Positions 7,579 to 16,815 of a DNA stretch of 24,131 bases are shown here, piece by piece. Each line of letters starts with the position of its first letter. Within the stretch, counting starts at the first letter, position 1. The notes under the pieces were generated by a model that was not told the DNA's origin, made no database searches, and saw only the letters and a program-made list of their open reading frames with translations. Source of the DNA: DUPQ01 sp022706885 (GTDB lineage: Bacteria > Bacillota > Clostridia > DUPQ01); assembly GCA_022706885.1 (NCBI GenBank), contig JAKJBR010000017.1, positions 1 to 24,131 on the forward strand, written 5' to 3'. The position numbers and the translations under genes were made by a program.

Positions 7579-10500
7579 ATGTATAAGAAAGTATCAACGG
7601 ATTTGGATTTCGTTAAGCGGGAATTGGAGACTTTGGAGTTCTGGAAGCAAAACAGAGTCTTTGAAAAGAGTATAGAGAACAGAGAGGGATGTGAGCATTT
7701 CACATTCTATGACGGTCCGCCTACTGCTAACGGAAAACCGCACATCGGTCACATATTGACCAGAGTAATAAAAGACATTATTCCCAGATATAAGACCATG
7801 AAGGGATATAAAGTCTTAAGGAAAGCCGGATGGGATACACACGGGCTTCCGGTAGAACTGGAAGTGGAGAAAATGCTGGGCCTGGACGGAAAAGATGATA
7901 TAGAGCGTTACGGCATTGAACCTTTTATTAAAAAGTGCAAAGAAAGCGTCTGGAAATATAAAGGCGAATGGGAAAAGATGAGTGATCGTGTGGGTTTCTG
8001 GGCGGATATGGAAAACCCATATATTACCTATGACAATAACTATATCGAATCGGAATGGTGGGCTTTGAAGAAGATATGGGATATGGGTCTGCTGTACAAA
8101 GGGCATAAGGTAGTGCCGTATTGCCCCAGATGCGGAACCAGTCTTTCTTCACATGAGGTTGCTCAGGGGTATAAAGATATAACCGACAAGACCATATATG
8201 TAAAATTCAAAGTAAAGGATACTGCCGATACATATCTTATGGCCTGGACCACCACTCCGTGGACATTGCCGTCAAATGTGGCGCTTACGGTCGGTGCAAA
8301 ATTTGATTACGCAAAAGTGAAGTATAACAATGAATATATAATCGTTGCCAAGCAACTGGTCCCTTCGGTATTTGAAGGATTGGATTATGAAATAGTATCG
8401 ACGGTAAAGGGAAAAGAGCTGGAATATACTAAATATGAGCCTTTATTTGATTTTGTCGATGAAGATACAAAGAAAGAAGGCTTTTATGTATGTTTAGGCG
8501 ATTTCGTCACATTGACAGACGGTACCGGTATTGTACATACCGCTCCCGCATTCGGTGAGGACGACTCGGTTATAGGAAAGAAATACAACCTGCCTTTCTT
8601 ACAGATGGTGGATGAAGCCGGACATATGGCGGAACAGACGGGATTTATAAAAGGCTTGTTTGTTAAAGATGCGGATAAGTTGATAACCGAGGATCTCGAT
8701 AAGCGCGGTCTGCTGTTTAAGTCTTCGGAAATCGAACATTCCTATCCTTTCTGCTGGAGATGCGACACTCCTTTAATTTATTATGCCCGTTCCACCTGGT
8801 TCATAAAAATGACGGCAATACAGGACAGTCTTCTTAAAAATAACGACAAGATAAACTGGATGCCGGCTACCATAAAGGACGGACGTTTCGGTAATTTCTT
8901 ACGCGCGGTAGTGGATTGGGGAATATCCAGAGAGCGTTACTGGGGTACCCCTCTACCCATATGGGAATGCGAATGCGGTCACAAAGAGGCAATAGGAAGT
9001 ATAGCGGAGTTGAAGGAAAAAGCTGTTGATTGCCCAAAAGATATCGAACTTCACAAACCCTATATCGACAATGTGCACCTTAAATGTCCGAAATGTTCGG
9101 CATTGATGAAGAGAGTTGCGGAAGTTATCGACTGCTGGTTTGACAGCGGTTCCATGCCTTTTGCTCAGCATCATTATCCTTTCGAGAATAAGCAGGTCTT
9201 TGAGCAGGGCTTTCCGGCAGATTTCATATCCGAAGCATTGGATCAGACCAGAGGTTGGTTCTATACATTACATGCCATTTCCTGTCTGCTTTTCGACAGC
9301 CCGGCATATAAAAATTGCATAGTTTTAGGTCTTGTTCAGGATAAAGAAGGTCAAAAGATGAGTAAGCATAAAGGTAATGTAGTGGATCCTTGGGATGTGC
9401 TGGAGAATCAGGGAGCCGATGCGGTGCGTTGGTACTTCTATACGGTAAGCGCTCCGTGGCTGCCCAGTCGCTTCCACGATAAAGCCGTCACCGAAGGTCA
9501 GAGAAAATTCATGGGCACATTGTGGAATACCTATGCATTCTATGTTCTGTATGCCGAAATAGATAAGTTCAATCCTCTTAAGTATCGGATGAAGAAAGAC
9601 ACCCTCTGTTTAATGGACAGATGGATATTGTCCAAGCTTAACACTTTGGTAAAGAATACCGATAAAAATCTGGAGAACTACAGAATATTCGAAGCTTCCA
9701 GAGAGATTCAGGAGTTTACCGATGAGTTGAGCAACTGGTATGTCAGAAGATCACGTGAAAGATATTGGGGGAGCGAGGAAACACAGGACAAGATAAATGC
9801 TTATCTGACTTTGTATACAGCATTGGTTACTGTAGCTAAATTGGCGGCACCGTTTACACCGTTTATAACCGAGCAGATATACGGTAACCTTGTTGTTAAC
9901 CTGGATAAAAGCGCTCCCATAAGTGTACATCTGACCGATTATCCCGTATGCGATGAATCATTCATCGATAAGGAAATGGAGAATCAGATGGAAGAGTTGC
10001 TTAAAGTAATAGTTATTGCCAGAAGCTTAAGAAATATATCCGGCATGAAGAACAGACAGCCTCTTCGCAACCTTTACATTTCATCGGAAAAGAAACTTGA
10101 AGAAGAATACATCGAGCTTCTGAAAGATGAGCTGAATATCAAGGATATAACTTATGTGACCGATGCATCCATGTTCATAGATTACAATCTCAAGCCGCAA
10201 TTGAGAACATTGGGTAAGAAATACGGCAGATTATTACCCGCAATATCCGAGCATCTTAAAAATGCCGACGGCGCTCATGTTATGGGACTGTTTGAGAAAG
10301 GGTTAAATTATGAATTTACGGTAGACGGAAATACGGTAGTACTGGGAAAAGAGGATGTACTCAGCGAGACTAAAGAGAAAGACGGCCTCATATCCCAATC
10401 GGATAACGGAATAACCGTGGTACTGGATATCAATCTGGACGAGCAGCTGATTGAAGAGGGATATGTAAGGGAAATTGTCAGTAAAATCCAGACCATGAGA

Positions 10501-10707
10501 AAAGATGCAGGTTATGATGTCACCGATAAGATAACCGTATATATTGAAAGCAGTGACATGCTGGAGAAACTGATTGTTAAGAATTTTCCCTCGATAATGA
10601 AGGATGTTCTTGCAACGGGTATTGCAAAAGCAGCCGATGCTTCCTTCTATTGTGCTGCCTGGGATATAAACGGGGTGCAAGCGGATATAAAGATTAAGAG
10701 AGTTTGA
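7579..10707 (+). CDS. ileS: Isoleucyl-tRNA synthetase, type 2 (long form)
   Basis: IleS charges tRNA-Ile in the cytoplasm and edits Val-tRNA-Ile. It is 1042 aa, longer than the common bacterial type 1 (about 920 aa). The N-terminal motif GPPTANGKPHIGH with HIGH at 55-58, followed by RVIKDIIPRYKTMKGY, is the pattern of type 2 (eukaryote-like) enzymes, whereas type 1 usually reads PYANGDIHIGH. Zinc-type CxxC pairs appear (CPRC, CWRC, CPKC). The CP1 editing domain lies between the halves of the catalytic core, with AWTTTPWTLPSN at its start. KMSKHKGN is at 593-600. The C-terminal part holds the anticodon-binding domain. SD AGAGGAAG lies at 7569-7576. Expression is controlled by the Ile T-box. 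The type-2 assignment is inference from motif and length. Confidence 0.96.
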   Translation: MYKKVSTDLDFVKRELETLEFWKQNRVFEKSIENREGCEHFTFYDGPPTANGKPHIGHILTRVIKDIIPRYKTMKGYKVLRKAGWDTHGLPVELEVEKMLGLDGKDDIERYGIEPFIKKCKESVWKYKGEWEKMSDRVGFWADMENPYITYDNNYIESEWWALKKIWDMGLLYKGHKVVPYCPRCGTSLSSHEVAQGYKDITDKTIYVKFKVKDTADTYLMAWTTTPWTLPSNVALTVGAKFDYAKVKYNNEYIIVAKQLVPSVFEGLDYEIVSTVKGKELEYTKYEPLFDFVDEDTKKEGFYVCLGDFVTLTDGTGIVHTAPAFGEDDSVIGKKYNLPFLQMVDEAGHMAEQTGFIKGLFVKDADKLITEDLDKRGLLFKSSEIEHSYPFCWRCDTPLIYYARSTWFIKMTAIQDSLLKNNDKINWMPATIKDGRFGNFLRAVVDWGISRERYWGTPLPIWECECGHKEAIGSIAELKEKAVDCPKDIELHKPYIDNVHLKCPKCSALMKRVAEVIDCWFDSGSMPFAQHHYPFENKQVFEQGFPADFISEALDQTRGWFYTLHAISCLLFDSPAYKNCIVLGLVQDKEGQKMSKHKGNVVDPWDVLENQGADAVRWYFYTVSAPWLPSRFHDKAVTEGQRKFMGTLWNTYAFYVLYAEIDKFNPLKYRMKKDTLCLMDRWILSKLNTLVKNTDKNLENYRIFEASREIQEFTDELSNWYVRRSRERYWGSEETQDKINAYLTLYTALVTVAKLAAPFTPFITEQIYGNLVVNLDKSAPISVHLTDYPVCDESFIDKEMENQMEELLKVIVIARSLRNISGMKNRQPLRNLYISSEKKLEEEYIELLKDELNIKDITYVTDASMFIDYNLKPQLRTLGKKYGRLLPAISEHLKNADGAHVMGLFEKGLNYEFTVDGNTVVLGKEDVLSETKEKDGLISQSDNGITVVLDINLDEQLIEEGYVREIVSKIQTMRKDAGYDVTDKITVYIESSDMLEKLIVKNFPSIMKDVLATGIAKAADASFYCAAWDINGVQADIKIKRV

Positions 10708-10747
10708 TGCATATAATCAAATCCGATGCTCATTTATCTTACCGTTA

Positions 10748-10776
10748 TTGAATAAATTGGTATATTATTGTAATAT
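10748..10776 (+). promoter_or_regulatory. Possible promoter of the oxidoreductase-RNase J-tyrS cluster
   Basis: TTGAAT (10748-10753) and TAATAT (10771-10776) are separated by 17 bp; each box is an imperfect match. The 100-bp gap after ileS has no clear terminator, so read-through from ileS is also possible. Confidence 0.35.
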
Positions 10777-10807
10777 AAAGTTTGCTTGAATTATGAGAGG
10801 TATTAAA

Positions 10808-11878
10808 ATGAAACAATTGAAAGTAGCGATTATAGGACAGGGAAGAAGCGGATACTCCATCCACGGAACATATTTAATTGATGACACCGAAAGGTTTAAA
10901 GTAGTTGCCGTTATCGATTTTATAGAAAAGAGAAGGCTTCTTGCAAAAGAGAGATACGGAAACCATGTGGTAACATCGGATAACTATAAGGATTTGTTCG
11001 GCATGGATATTGATCTGGTTATAAATGCATCTTACAGTCATATGCATTACAGTGTAACCAAGGATCTTCTGATGCACGGTTTTAACGTACTTACGGAAAA
11101 ACCCTTCTGCGGTACGGCTGATGAAGTACAGAATCTGATTGATACCGCAAGAAAGAAAAAACGTATGCTTGCGGTATTCCAGAACTCCAGATTTACCGCT
11201 TACTTCATGAAAGTTATGGAAATACTCGAATCGAAAGTACTCGGAGACATTATACAGGTCAGTATAGACTTTTCCGGTTATGCAAGAAGATGGGACTGGC
11301 AGACATTGCAGTCGCATAATGCAGGTAATTTATTCAATACGGGACCGCATCCGCTGGATCAGGCATTGCAGATTTACGGAGAAGGTATGCCGAAAGTCAA
11401 GGCTTTTATGAGAAGAGTCAATACCTTCGGTGATGCGGAAGATTATGCAAAAGTTATACTGTACGGAGAAAACAAACCCATAATAGATGTGGAAGTAACA
11501 TCCTGTCAGGGATATAAGCCTTATGTATACAACATTCAAGGCTCCAAAGGGGCACTGACCGGTACCATGACTAAAATCAACTGGAAATACTTCAAGACGG
11601 AAGAGCTGCCCAAGCAGAAACTGTTGCTTTCTTTTGATAAAGAAGGTACCGACATACCGGCTTACTGTGCCGAGGATATAAAATGGTATGAGGAAGAATG
11701 GACCAGTGAGGGAGAGAAATACGGTACTTTCGGAGCATCTACCAGAAGATATTACGATATGTTATATGATCATATGGTTCACGGAGACCAGCTTACGGTA
11801 ACAGCCGAGCAGGTTAAAAAACAGATAGCCGTAATAGAAGAAGCACACAGACAGAATCCGTTGAGCAAGAAATTTTAA
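10808..11878 (+). CDS. Gfo/Idh/MocA-family NAD(P)-dependent oxidoreductase
   Basis: A member of the family that oxidises or reduces sugars, inositols and related polyols with NAD(P); the substrate cannot be told from sequence. The chosen ATG gives 356 aa; SD GAGAGG (10795-10800) lies 7 bases upstream. An ATG at 10793 would put the SD inside the gene. The N-terminal Rossmann fold begins VAIIGQGRSGYSIHG. The family motif EKPF is at 97-100 with the catalytic Lys98. The C-terminal domain has NTGPHPLDQ with His181; the usual Asp four residues before the His is Asn177 here, a known subfamily pattern. There is no transporter or kinase beside it. It is followed after 9 bp by the membrane protein gene, so the two are probably cotranscribed. 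Confidence 0.88.
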   Translation: MKQLKVAIIGQGRSGYSIHGTYLIDDTERFKVVAVIDFIEKRRLLAKERYGNHVVTSDNYKDLFGMDIDLVINASYSHMHYSVTKDLLMHGFNVLTEKPFCGTADEVQNLIDTARKKKRMLAVFQNSRFTAYFMKVMEILESKVLGDIIQVSIDFSGYARRWDWQTLQSHNAGNLFNTGPHPLDQALQIYGEGMPKVKAFMRRVNTFGDAEDYAKVILYGENKPIIDVEVTSCQGYKPYVYNIQGSKGALTGTMTKINWKYFKTEELPKQKLLLSFDKEGTDIPAYCAEDIKWYEEEWTSEGEKYGTFGASTRRYYDMLYDHMVHGDQLTVTAEQVKKQIAVIEEAHRQNPLSKKF

Positions 11879-11887
11879 GGAGTGACA

Positions 11888-13837
11888 ATGAAGGAAACAG
11901 AGAATAAAGAAGCTATTAAATCCGACAACATACGACAGGTTTCCGATACCGAAAATCTTGAAAATATTGCACAAGATGATACTGATACTGAAAACAGTAA
12001 TTTAACCGAAGAGATTGAGGATAAAAAGCAGACAAAGAAAGCCGGGATTTCTCAATTCTTAAAAAAATACGGTTTCTATTTAGGACTGGGATTACTGGTT
12101 ATCATATTGGCGGTTGTACTTATTTTCGACGGTAACCGAAGATTAAGGGGAGATATACCGTATGATGACAGTATTTATGTGGTAGGAGATAATTCCATCT
12201 CCATGATAAGGTATAATCAGGAGCCTGTGAGAATCACATCACAACTGTTCAGAAACTACGAAGATCAGAAACTGGGATTGGAAGCTCATAACGGAATATT
12301 GATGAGTAAAGACGGAAAAAGCATCATGTATGTGGATGACCTTTACCTTCTGAGCAGTGAAGATTTTCAATTAACTAAACTGGTCGGTACCTTGTGGATG
12401 TATGACGGCGTAAAGAATATAAAGATAGCGGATGATGCCGACTTTTATTATGTTGTAAACGATGATTTCAATATAGTGTTATACAAGACCTATCGTTTGG
12501 CTGAAGACCAATCAAGACTTATCTCCAACCTGTATAAATTTGATCTTGCAACGGGGCAATCGGTTGTTTTAAGAGAGGATATAGACAGCGACCTGTACTC
12601 GGTAAGTAAGGACGGAAAAGTATGTGTATTTTTGGATGACAAACAGGAGAGTTTTGTCGAAAACGGTGAGCCTACATATTCGCTGTTCATATATGAAGAC
12701 GGACAGACCAAAAAGTTGGCGGACAGTGTTTATGACCTGGAAGCCTCGGTTTATACAGGTACCGCCGATGTAAATTATCCGATTATAAATAAAAACGGCG
12801 ATAAAATTGTTTATGCGGTAGTGGATTACATATACATGGTGGATGATGAGCAGGAGCAATCCGAAGATACGGAAGAAGAGGAAAAGAAAGTCGTTTATCC
12901 TACATTCAACATGTATCTGTATCATAACGGAGTTTCCAAACTGATAGCAAAAAGTTGTGCACAACTTTTGATTTCCAGAGATTTTTCCCAAATGATTTAC
13001 ATCGATGCCGTAGTTGATCATCTGGCAAGATATGATGAGATAGGATTCTGCGGAACATATAATCACTATGATGTAGAGACCGGAAAATCCACCAAAGTAA
13101 TGGATAACGTGTTCGGATTTGTGGAAAGGAATGTGCTGGGTTTTGTGGACAATGATTTTATTGATGCCAACTTTTACTTTAAGAAATATGACATTGTTAT
13201 GAATACCGCATATCTGTATACAATTAAAAACGGAAAGGAAATATTGATTGATAAGTATGCATCGGTAGGTACGGATGAGGATCTCAATGATATGAAACTT
13301 GTATTCTTCTCACCCGATTATAAAGATGTGTATGTATTTAAGGAATATGTCAGTAAAACAAGCAGTTTGCTTCACAGATTTACCATAAAATCCAACGGTT
13401 CCATAAGTGACTACATGTGTGAGGAAATGCAGGTAATAACCTCCGTAAAACTGTCAAAAAACGGAGATTTTCTGGTATACAATGCGGACGGTAAACTTAT
13501 TATAATTTCCGATAAAAACATTAAAAAGACCATAGAGCTGAACGGTGTATCGTCATTCAGTATTACGGAAGACGGAAAATACGTATACTACTATAAAGAA
13601 ACCGAGATAGGTTTAGGTGCGGTCTATTACTATGACCTGTACAACAGCGAGAAACCGGTCAAGTTTCTGAACAATGTTAATGAGGTATGGAACTATAGAG
13701 ATAACAAGGTCATGCTTAGAATAAACACCGACTATAACACCATGACCGGTGATCTTTATCTTTCGGATTTTGAACAATTCGAGTACATATCCGGCGAAGT
13801 TTATGCACAGATAACATCAAGGGTAACTGAAAGGTAG
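11888..13837 (+). CDS. Membrane-anchored protein with propeller-like repeats, function unknown
   Basis: I do not recognise a specific family. The ATG at 11888 (649 aa) is preceded by AAGGAG (11877-11882); a GTG at 11882 overlaps that SD and is less likely. Residues 1-60 are charged, mostly acidic, and look disordered and cytoplasmic. One hydrophobic segment (about 62-80, YLGLGLLVIILAVVLIF) should anchor the protein with its C-terminus outside. The remaining 570 residues contain recurring S/T-x-D/N-G-x(4)-Y units (SKDGKSIMYV, SKDGKVCVFL, NKNGDKIVYAV, SKNGDFLVYN, TEDGKYVYYY), as in TolB- or WD40-like beta-propellers. An acidic insert (EDTEEEEKK) lies near the middle. The gene sits between an oxidoreductase and RNase J. 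It ends with TAG, directly in frame with the RNase J reading frame. A role in envelope sensing or scaffolding is possible but unproven. Confidence 0.8.
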   Translation: MKETENKEAIKSDNIRQVSDTENLENIAQDDTDTENSNLTEEIEDKKQTKKAGISQFLKKYGFYLGLGLLVIILAVVLIFDGNRRLRGDIPYDDSIYVVGDNSISMIRYNQEPVRITSQLFRNYEDQKLGLEAHNGILMSKDGKSIMYVDDLYLLSSEDFQLTKLVGTLWMYDGVKNIKIADDADFYYVVNDDFNIVLYKTYRLAEDQSRLISNLYKFDLATGQSVVLREDIDSDLYSVSKDGKVCVFLDDKQESFVENGEPTYSLFIYEDGQTKKLADSVYDLEASVYTGTADVNYPIINKNGDKIVYAVVDYIYMVDDEQEQSEDTEEEEKKVVYPTFNMYLYHNGVSKLIAKSCAQLLISRDFSQMIYIDAVVDHLARYDEIGFCGTYNHYDVETGKSTKVMDNVFGFVERNVLGFVDNDFIDANFYFKKYDIVMNTAYLYTIKNGKEILIDKYASVGTDEDLNDMKLVFFSPDYKDVYVFKEYVSKTSSLLHRFTIKSNGSISDYMCEEMQVITSVKLSKNGDFLVYNADGKLIIISDKNIKKTIELNGVSSFSITEDGKYVYYYKETEIGLGAVYYYDLYNSEKPVKFLNNVNEVWNYRDNKVMLRINTDYNTMTGDLYLSDFEQFEYISGEVYAQITSRVTER

Positions 13838-13843
13838 ATAAAA

Positions 13844-15502
13844 ATTACTGCTTTAAAAATAATCCCGCTTGGCGGACTAAACGAAATAGGGAAAAATCTG
13901 ACAGTCTTCGAGTACAGGAATGATATTCTTATACTGGATTGCGGTATAACTTTTCCGCAGGAAGATATGCCCGGAGTGGATATAGTTATTCCGGATTTGT
14001 CCTATCTTGTGAAGAATAAAAATAAAATAAGAGGAGTTGTCATTACCCACGGTCATGAGGACCACATCGGAGCCGTAGGTTATCTTCTCAAGGAAGTCAA
14101 TACCCCCGTTTACGGTGCAAAACTTACATTGGGATTATTGGAATCCAGGCTAAATGAGATGGGACTGTTGACAACGGCATCGCTTAATGTTATTGATGAC
14201 CAAAGTAAAATATCCGTAGGATGCTTTAAGTTGGAGTTTATACCGGTTAATCACAGTATACCCGATACTTATGCAGTTGTGATAAACACTCCGGTCGGTA
14301 TTGTTCTTCATACAGCGGATTTTAAGATAGACTATAACCCGGTAAACGAAAATGTGACCGATTTGAACCGGTTCTCGGAATTGGGAAACAGGAATGTGCT
14401 TCTTATGATGGCGGACAGTACAAATGCCATGAAGGAAGGGCAAAGCATGAGCGAGAGAGCAGTAGGCGATTCGCTGGATAATCTGTTCAGAAAAGCATCT
14501 TCACGTATAATTGTGGCATCCTTCGCTTCCAATATACACAGAATACAGCAGGTACTGAATCTTGCGGAAAAATACAAAAAGAAAGTATGCGTTTTCGGAT
14601 TCAGCATGCGTAATAACATAAAAAAATCCGTTGAGCTGGGATATATACAGGTTAAAAGAGGCGTTATCATAGAAGATTTTGAAATAAAGAACTATAAACC
14701 CAAAGATATGGTATTTATAGTATCCGGTTCACAGGGAGAAGCCAATTCCGCACTTTCAAAGATTGCATTTATGAAGCATTCGAAAATTAATATAGAGAAA
14801 AATGACCTGGTTATTATCTCAGCCTCGGTAATACCGGGAAATGAGAAATATCTGTATCGTGTTATAAATGAATTGTTTAAAAACGGAGCAAATGTCATTT
14901 ATCAGGCTCTTAATGAAGTACATGCATCAGGACACGCCTATAAGCAGGAATTACGGCTTTTGCTTACACTTGTGCGTCCTAAGTACTATATGCCGGTACA
15001 CGGCGAATTTATGCATATGGAAAGCAATGCACTGTTGGCAATGGAAATGGGAATAAAAGAGAAAAATATATTTCTTCTGGAAAACGGTGATGTCCTGAAT
15101 GTCTATCCCAACAGGATTACCGTTAATGAGGATGCTAAAATCAATGTAGGATCATCTTTTGTAGACGGACACGGGGTAGGAGAGTTGGGTGACGATGTTC
15201 TCAAAGAAAGAGTGATTCTTGCAAGTGACGGAATACTGAATGTATCAATAGTGCTCAATAAATTTGACAGAAAATTAGCAGCACAACCTGTTATAATCCC
15301 TGTAGGATTCATATACGAGAGTGAATCGGATGATATAATAAGAAAGATTAGAATAATACTTGATGAAGATATTAAGAAGTATACGACCACATCAATGAGT
15401 ATTAACGAATTGCAGAACTCCGTTAAAAAGCGTTTAAGAACTTTTCTTTATCAGGAAACAAAAAGAAATCCGGTTGTATTACCGGTTATTATGGAAGTAT
15501 AG
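13844..15502 (+). CDS. rnj: Ribonuclease J with a non-canonical start codon
   Basis: RNase J is a cytoplasmic zinc-dependent 5'-exonuclease and endonuclease that drives mRNA decay and rRNA maturation in Firmicutes. The frame contains the N-terminal IIPLGGLNEIGKN motif, the metallo-beta-lactamase motif HGHEDH (about 69-74), the beta-CASP domain, MPVHGEFMH, and the C-terminal domain ending FLYQETKRNPVVLPVIMEV. The first ATG (13967) would delete the conserved N-terminus. Upstream in frame there is only ATA (13838) and ATT (13844) before the TAG of the previous gene. I place the start at ATT because SD GAAAGG (13829-13834) is 9 bases away; ATA would be 3 bases away. Either gives 552-554 aa, the usual length (Bacillus RNase J1 is 555). 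Translation is probably coupled to the upstream gene. tyrS follows after 12 bp. Confidence 0.9.
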   Translation: MTALKIIPLGGLNEIGKNLTVFEYRNDILILDCGITFPQEDMPGVDIVIPDLSYLVKNKNKIRGVVITHGHEDHIGAVGYLLKEVNTPVYGAKLTLGLLESRLNEMGLLTTASLNVIDDQSKISVGCFKLEFIPVNHSIPDTYAVVINTPVGIVLHTADFKIDYNPVNENVTDLNRFSELGNRNVLLMMADSTNAMKEGQSMSERAVGDSLDNLFRKASSRIIVASFASNIHRIQQVLNLAEKYKKKVCVFGFSMRNNIKKSVELGYIQVKRGVIIEDFEIKNYKPKDMVFIVSGSQGEANSALSKIAFMKHSKINIEKNDLVIISASVIPGNEKYLYRVINELFKNGANVIYQALNEVHASGHAYKQELRLLLTLVRPKYYMPVHGEFMHMESNALLAMEMGIKEKNIFLLENGDVLNVYPNRITVNEDAKINVGSSFVDGHGVGELGDDVLKERVILASDGILNVSIVLNKFDRKLAAQPVIIPVGFIYESESDDIIRKIRIILDEDIKKYTTTSMSINELQNSVKKRLRTFLYQETKRNPVVLPVIMEV

Positions 15503-15514
15503 GTGGAAAATAAA

Positions 15515-16738
15515 ATGAAAGCGTATGATATTTTAAAAGAAAGAGGCTTTATAGCCCAGGCGACCGATGAACAGGCAATCAGAAATCTTCTGAATAATGA
15601 AAGAGTTGTTTTCTACATAGGTTTTGACCCTACGGCGGACAGTCTGCATATAGGTCACTTTCTTCAGCTTATTGTTATGAGTCACCTGCAGAAAGCGGGG
15701 CATAAGCCCATCGCACTGTTGGGAGGCGGTACCGCTATGATAGGCGATCCTACCGGCAAAACCGATATGAGAAGGATAATGACAAGAGAAGAAATTGACT
15801 ATAACGCAAGTTGTTTCAAGAAGCAGATGTCGAAGTTTGTGGATTTTACCAATGACAGAGCCATTATGGTGGACAATTACGAATGGCTGTCAAAACTGGA
15901 ATATATACCGTTTTTAAGGGAAATAGGAATGCATTTTTCCGTTAACAGAATGCTTACTGCGGAATGTTTTAAATCCCGATTGGAAAAAGGATTATCCTTT
16001 ATCGAGTTCAACTATATGCTCATGCAAAGTTACGATTTTCTGTTACTGAGAAGGAAATACGGTTGTGTACTGCAATTGGGCGGGGATGACCAATGGAGCA
16101 ATATAATATCGGGAGTGGATCTGATAAGAAGAAAGGAAATGGGGGAAGCATACGGAATGACCTTCAACCTGCTTACTACAAATGAAGGAAAGAAAATGGG
16201 TAAGACGGAAAAAGGAGCCATATGGCTGGATGAGAATAAGACATCGCCGTTTGATTTCTATCAGTACTGGAGAAATATAGACGATGCGGAAGTTATTAAG
16301 TGTCTGAAACTTCTTACCTTCTTACCTATGGAGGAAATAAATAAGTTAGGTAAGCTGAAAGATGCGGAAATAAATAAGGCCAAGGAAGTTCTGGCTTATG
16401 AGGTTACAAAAATAGTTCACGGTGAGAAAAAAGCTACCGATGCAAAGGTGGCTTCAAGAGCATTGTTCTCCAATGTGGGAGAGATAGGCAATATGCCTTC
16501 CAAGGAGTTGACAGAGAAAAATCTGGAGGAAGGATATACCATTCTTGATGCTATGACCGATGCGGGATTTATAAAGTCCAATAGCGAAGGCAGACGTCTG
16601 ATACAGGAAAAATGCGTATTCATCAATGATAATGTTGTGGAAGATTTTAAATTAAGCTTAAATAACGATATGTTTATCGACGGAGAGATGCTTTTAAAAA
16701 GAGGTAAGAAGAAATATTTCAGGTTTATACTTAAATAA
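15515..16738 (+). CDS. tyrS: Tyrosyl-tRNA synthetase
   Basis: TyrS charges tRNA-Tyr as a cytoplasmic homodimer. The ATG at 15515 (407 aa) has SD AGGTGG (15501-15506) 8 bases upstream; a GTG at 15503 lies inside that SD. The class I motif HIGH is at 45-48 (PTADSLHIGHFLQL), followed by LLGGGTAMIGDPTGK. The Tyr-binding region reads QLGGDDQWSNI. The KMSKS-type loop is KMGKT (227-231). A C-terminal S4 RNA-binding domain begins about residue 340 (GRRLIQEKCVFINDNVV). There is no room for a T-box leader: the gene is joined to RNase J and appears to depend on the cluster promoter. That is unusual, since tyrS in Firmicutes is often T-box controlled. Confidence 0.95.
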   Translation: MKAYDILKERGFIAQATDEQAIRNLLNNERVVFYIGFDPTADSLHIGHFLQLIVMSHLQKAGHKPIALLGGGTAMIGDPTGKTDMRRIMTREEIDYNASCFKKQMSKFVDFTNDRAIMVDNYEWLSKLEYIPFLREIGMHFSVNRMLTAECFKSRLEKGLSFIEFNYMLMQSYDFLLLRRKYGCVLQLGGDDQWSNIISGVDLIRRKEMGEAYGMTFNLLTTNEGKKMGKTEKGAIWLDENKTSPFDFYQYWRNIDDAEVIKCLKLLTFLPMEEINKLGKLKDAEINKAKEVLAYEVTKIVHGEKKATDAKVASRALFSNVGEIGNMPSKELTEKNLEEGYTILDAMTDAGFIKSNSEGRRLIQEKCVFINDNVVEDFKLSLNNDMFIDGEMLLKRGKKKYFRFILK

Positions 16739-16777
16739 TCAAATTGATGTTGCAAATTTTAATATTATTTGATTTAA

Positions 16778-16783
16778 TATAAT
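16778..16783 (+). promoter_or_regulatory. Possible -10 box for the corrinoid protein gene
   Basis: A perfect TATAAT (16778-16783) lies 32 bases before the SD. I see no good -35 box at 16-18 bp; a TTGCAA at 16750-16755 is 22 bp away, which is too far. The assignment is tentative. Confidence 0.35.
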
Positions 16784-16815
16784 ACAGTATTTTTATCAAC
16801 CGGAGGGTTTAAATT

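Noticed and set aside
11888..15502. UAG read-through (or pyrrolysine insertion) joining the membrane protein to RNase J
   Set aside because: The frames are continuous and a corrinoid protein lies nearby, but RNase J would end up on the outer side of the membrane, an SD sits just before the stop, and each half has normal full length. No pyl gene is in the window.
13967..15502. RNase J starting at ATG 13967
   Set aside because: This would delete the conserved PLGGLNEIGKN and LDCGITFP segments and leave about 511 aa instead of about 553. No SD precedes it at a suitable distance.
16737..16774. Terminator after tyrS (AATCAAAT/ATTTGATT)
   Set aside because: It is an AT-only stem with a 22-base loop and no T run; too weak to call.
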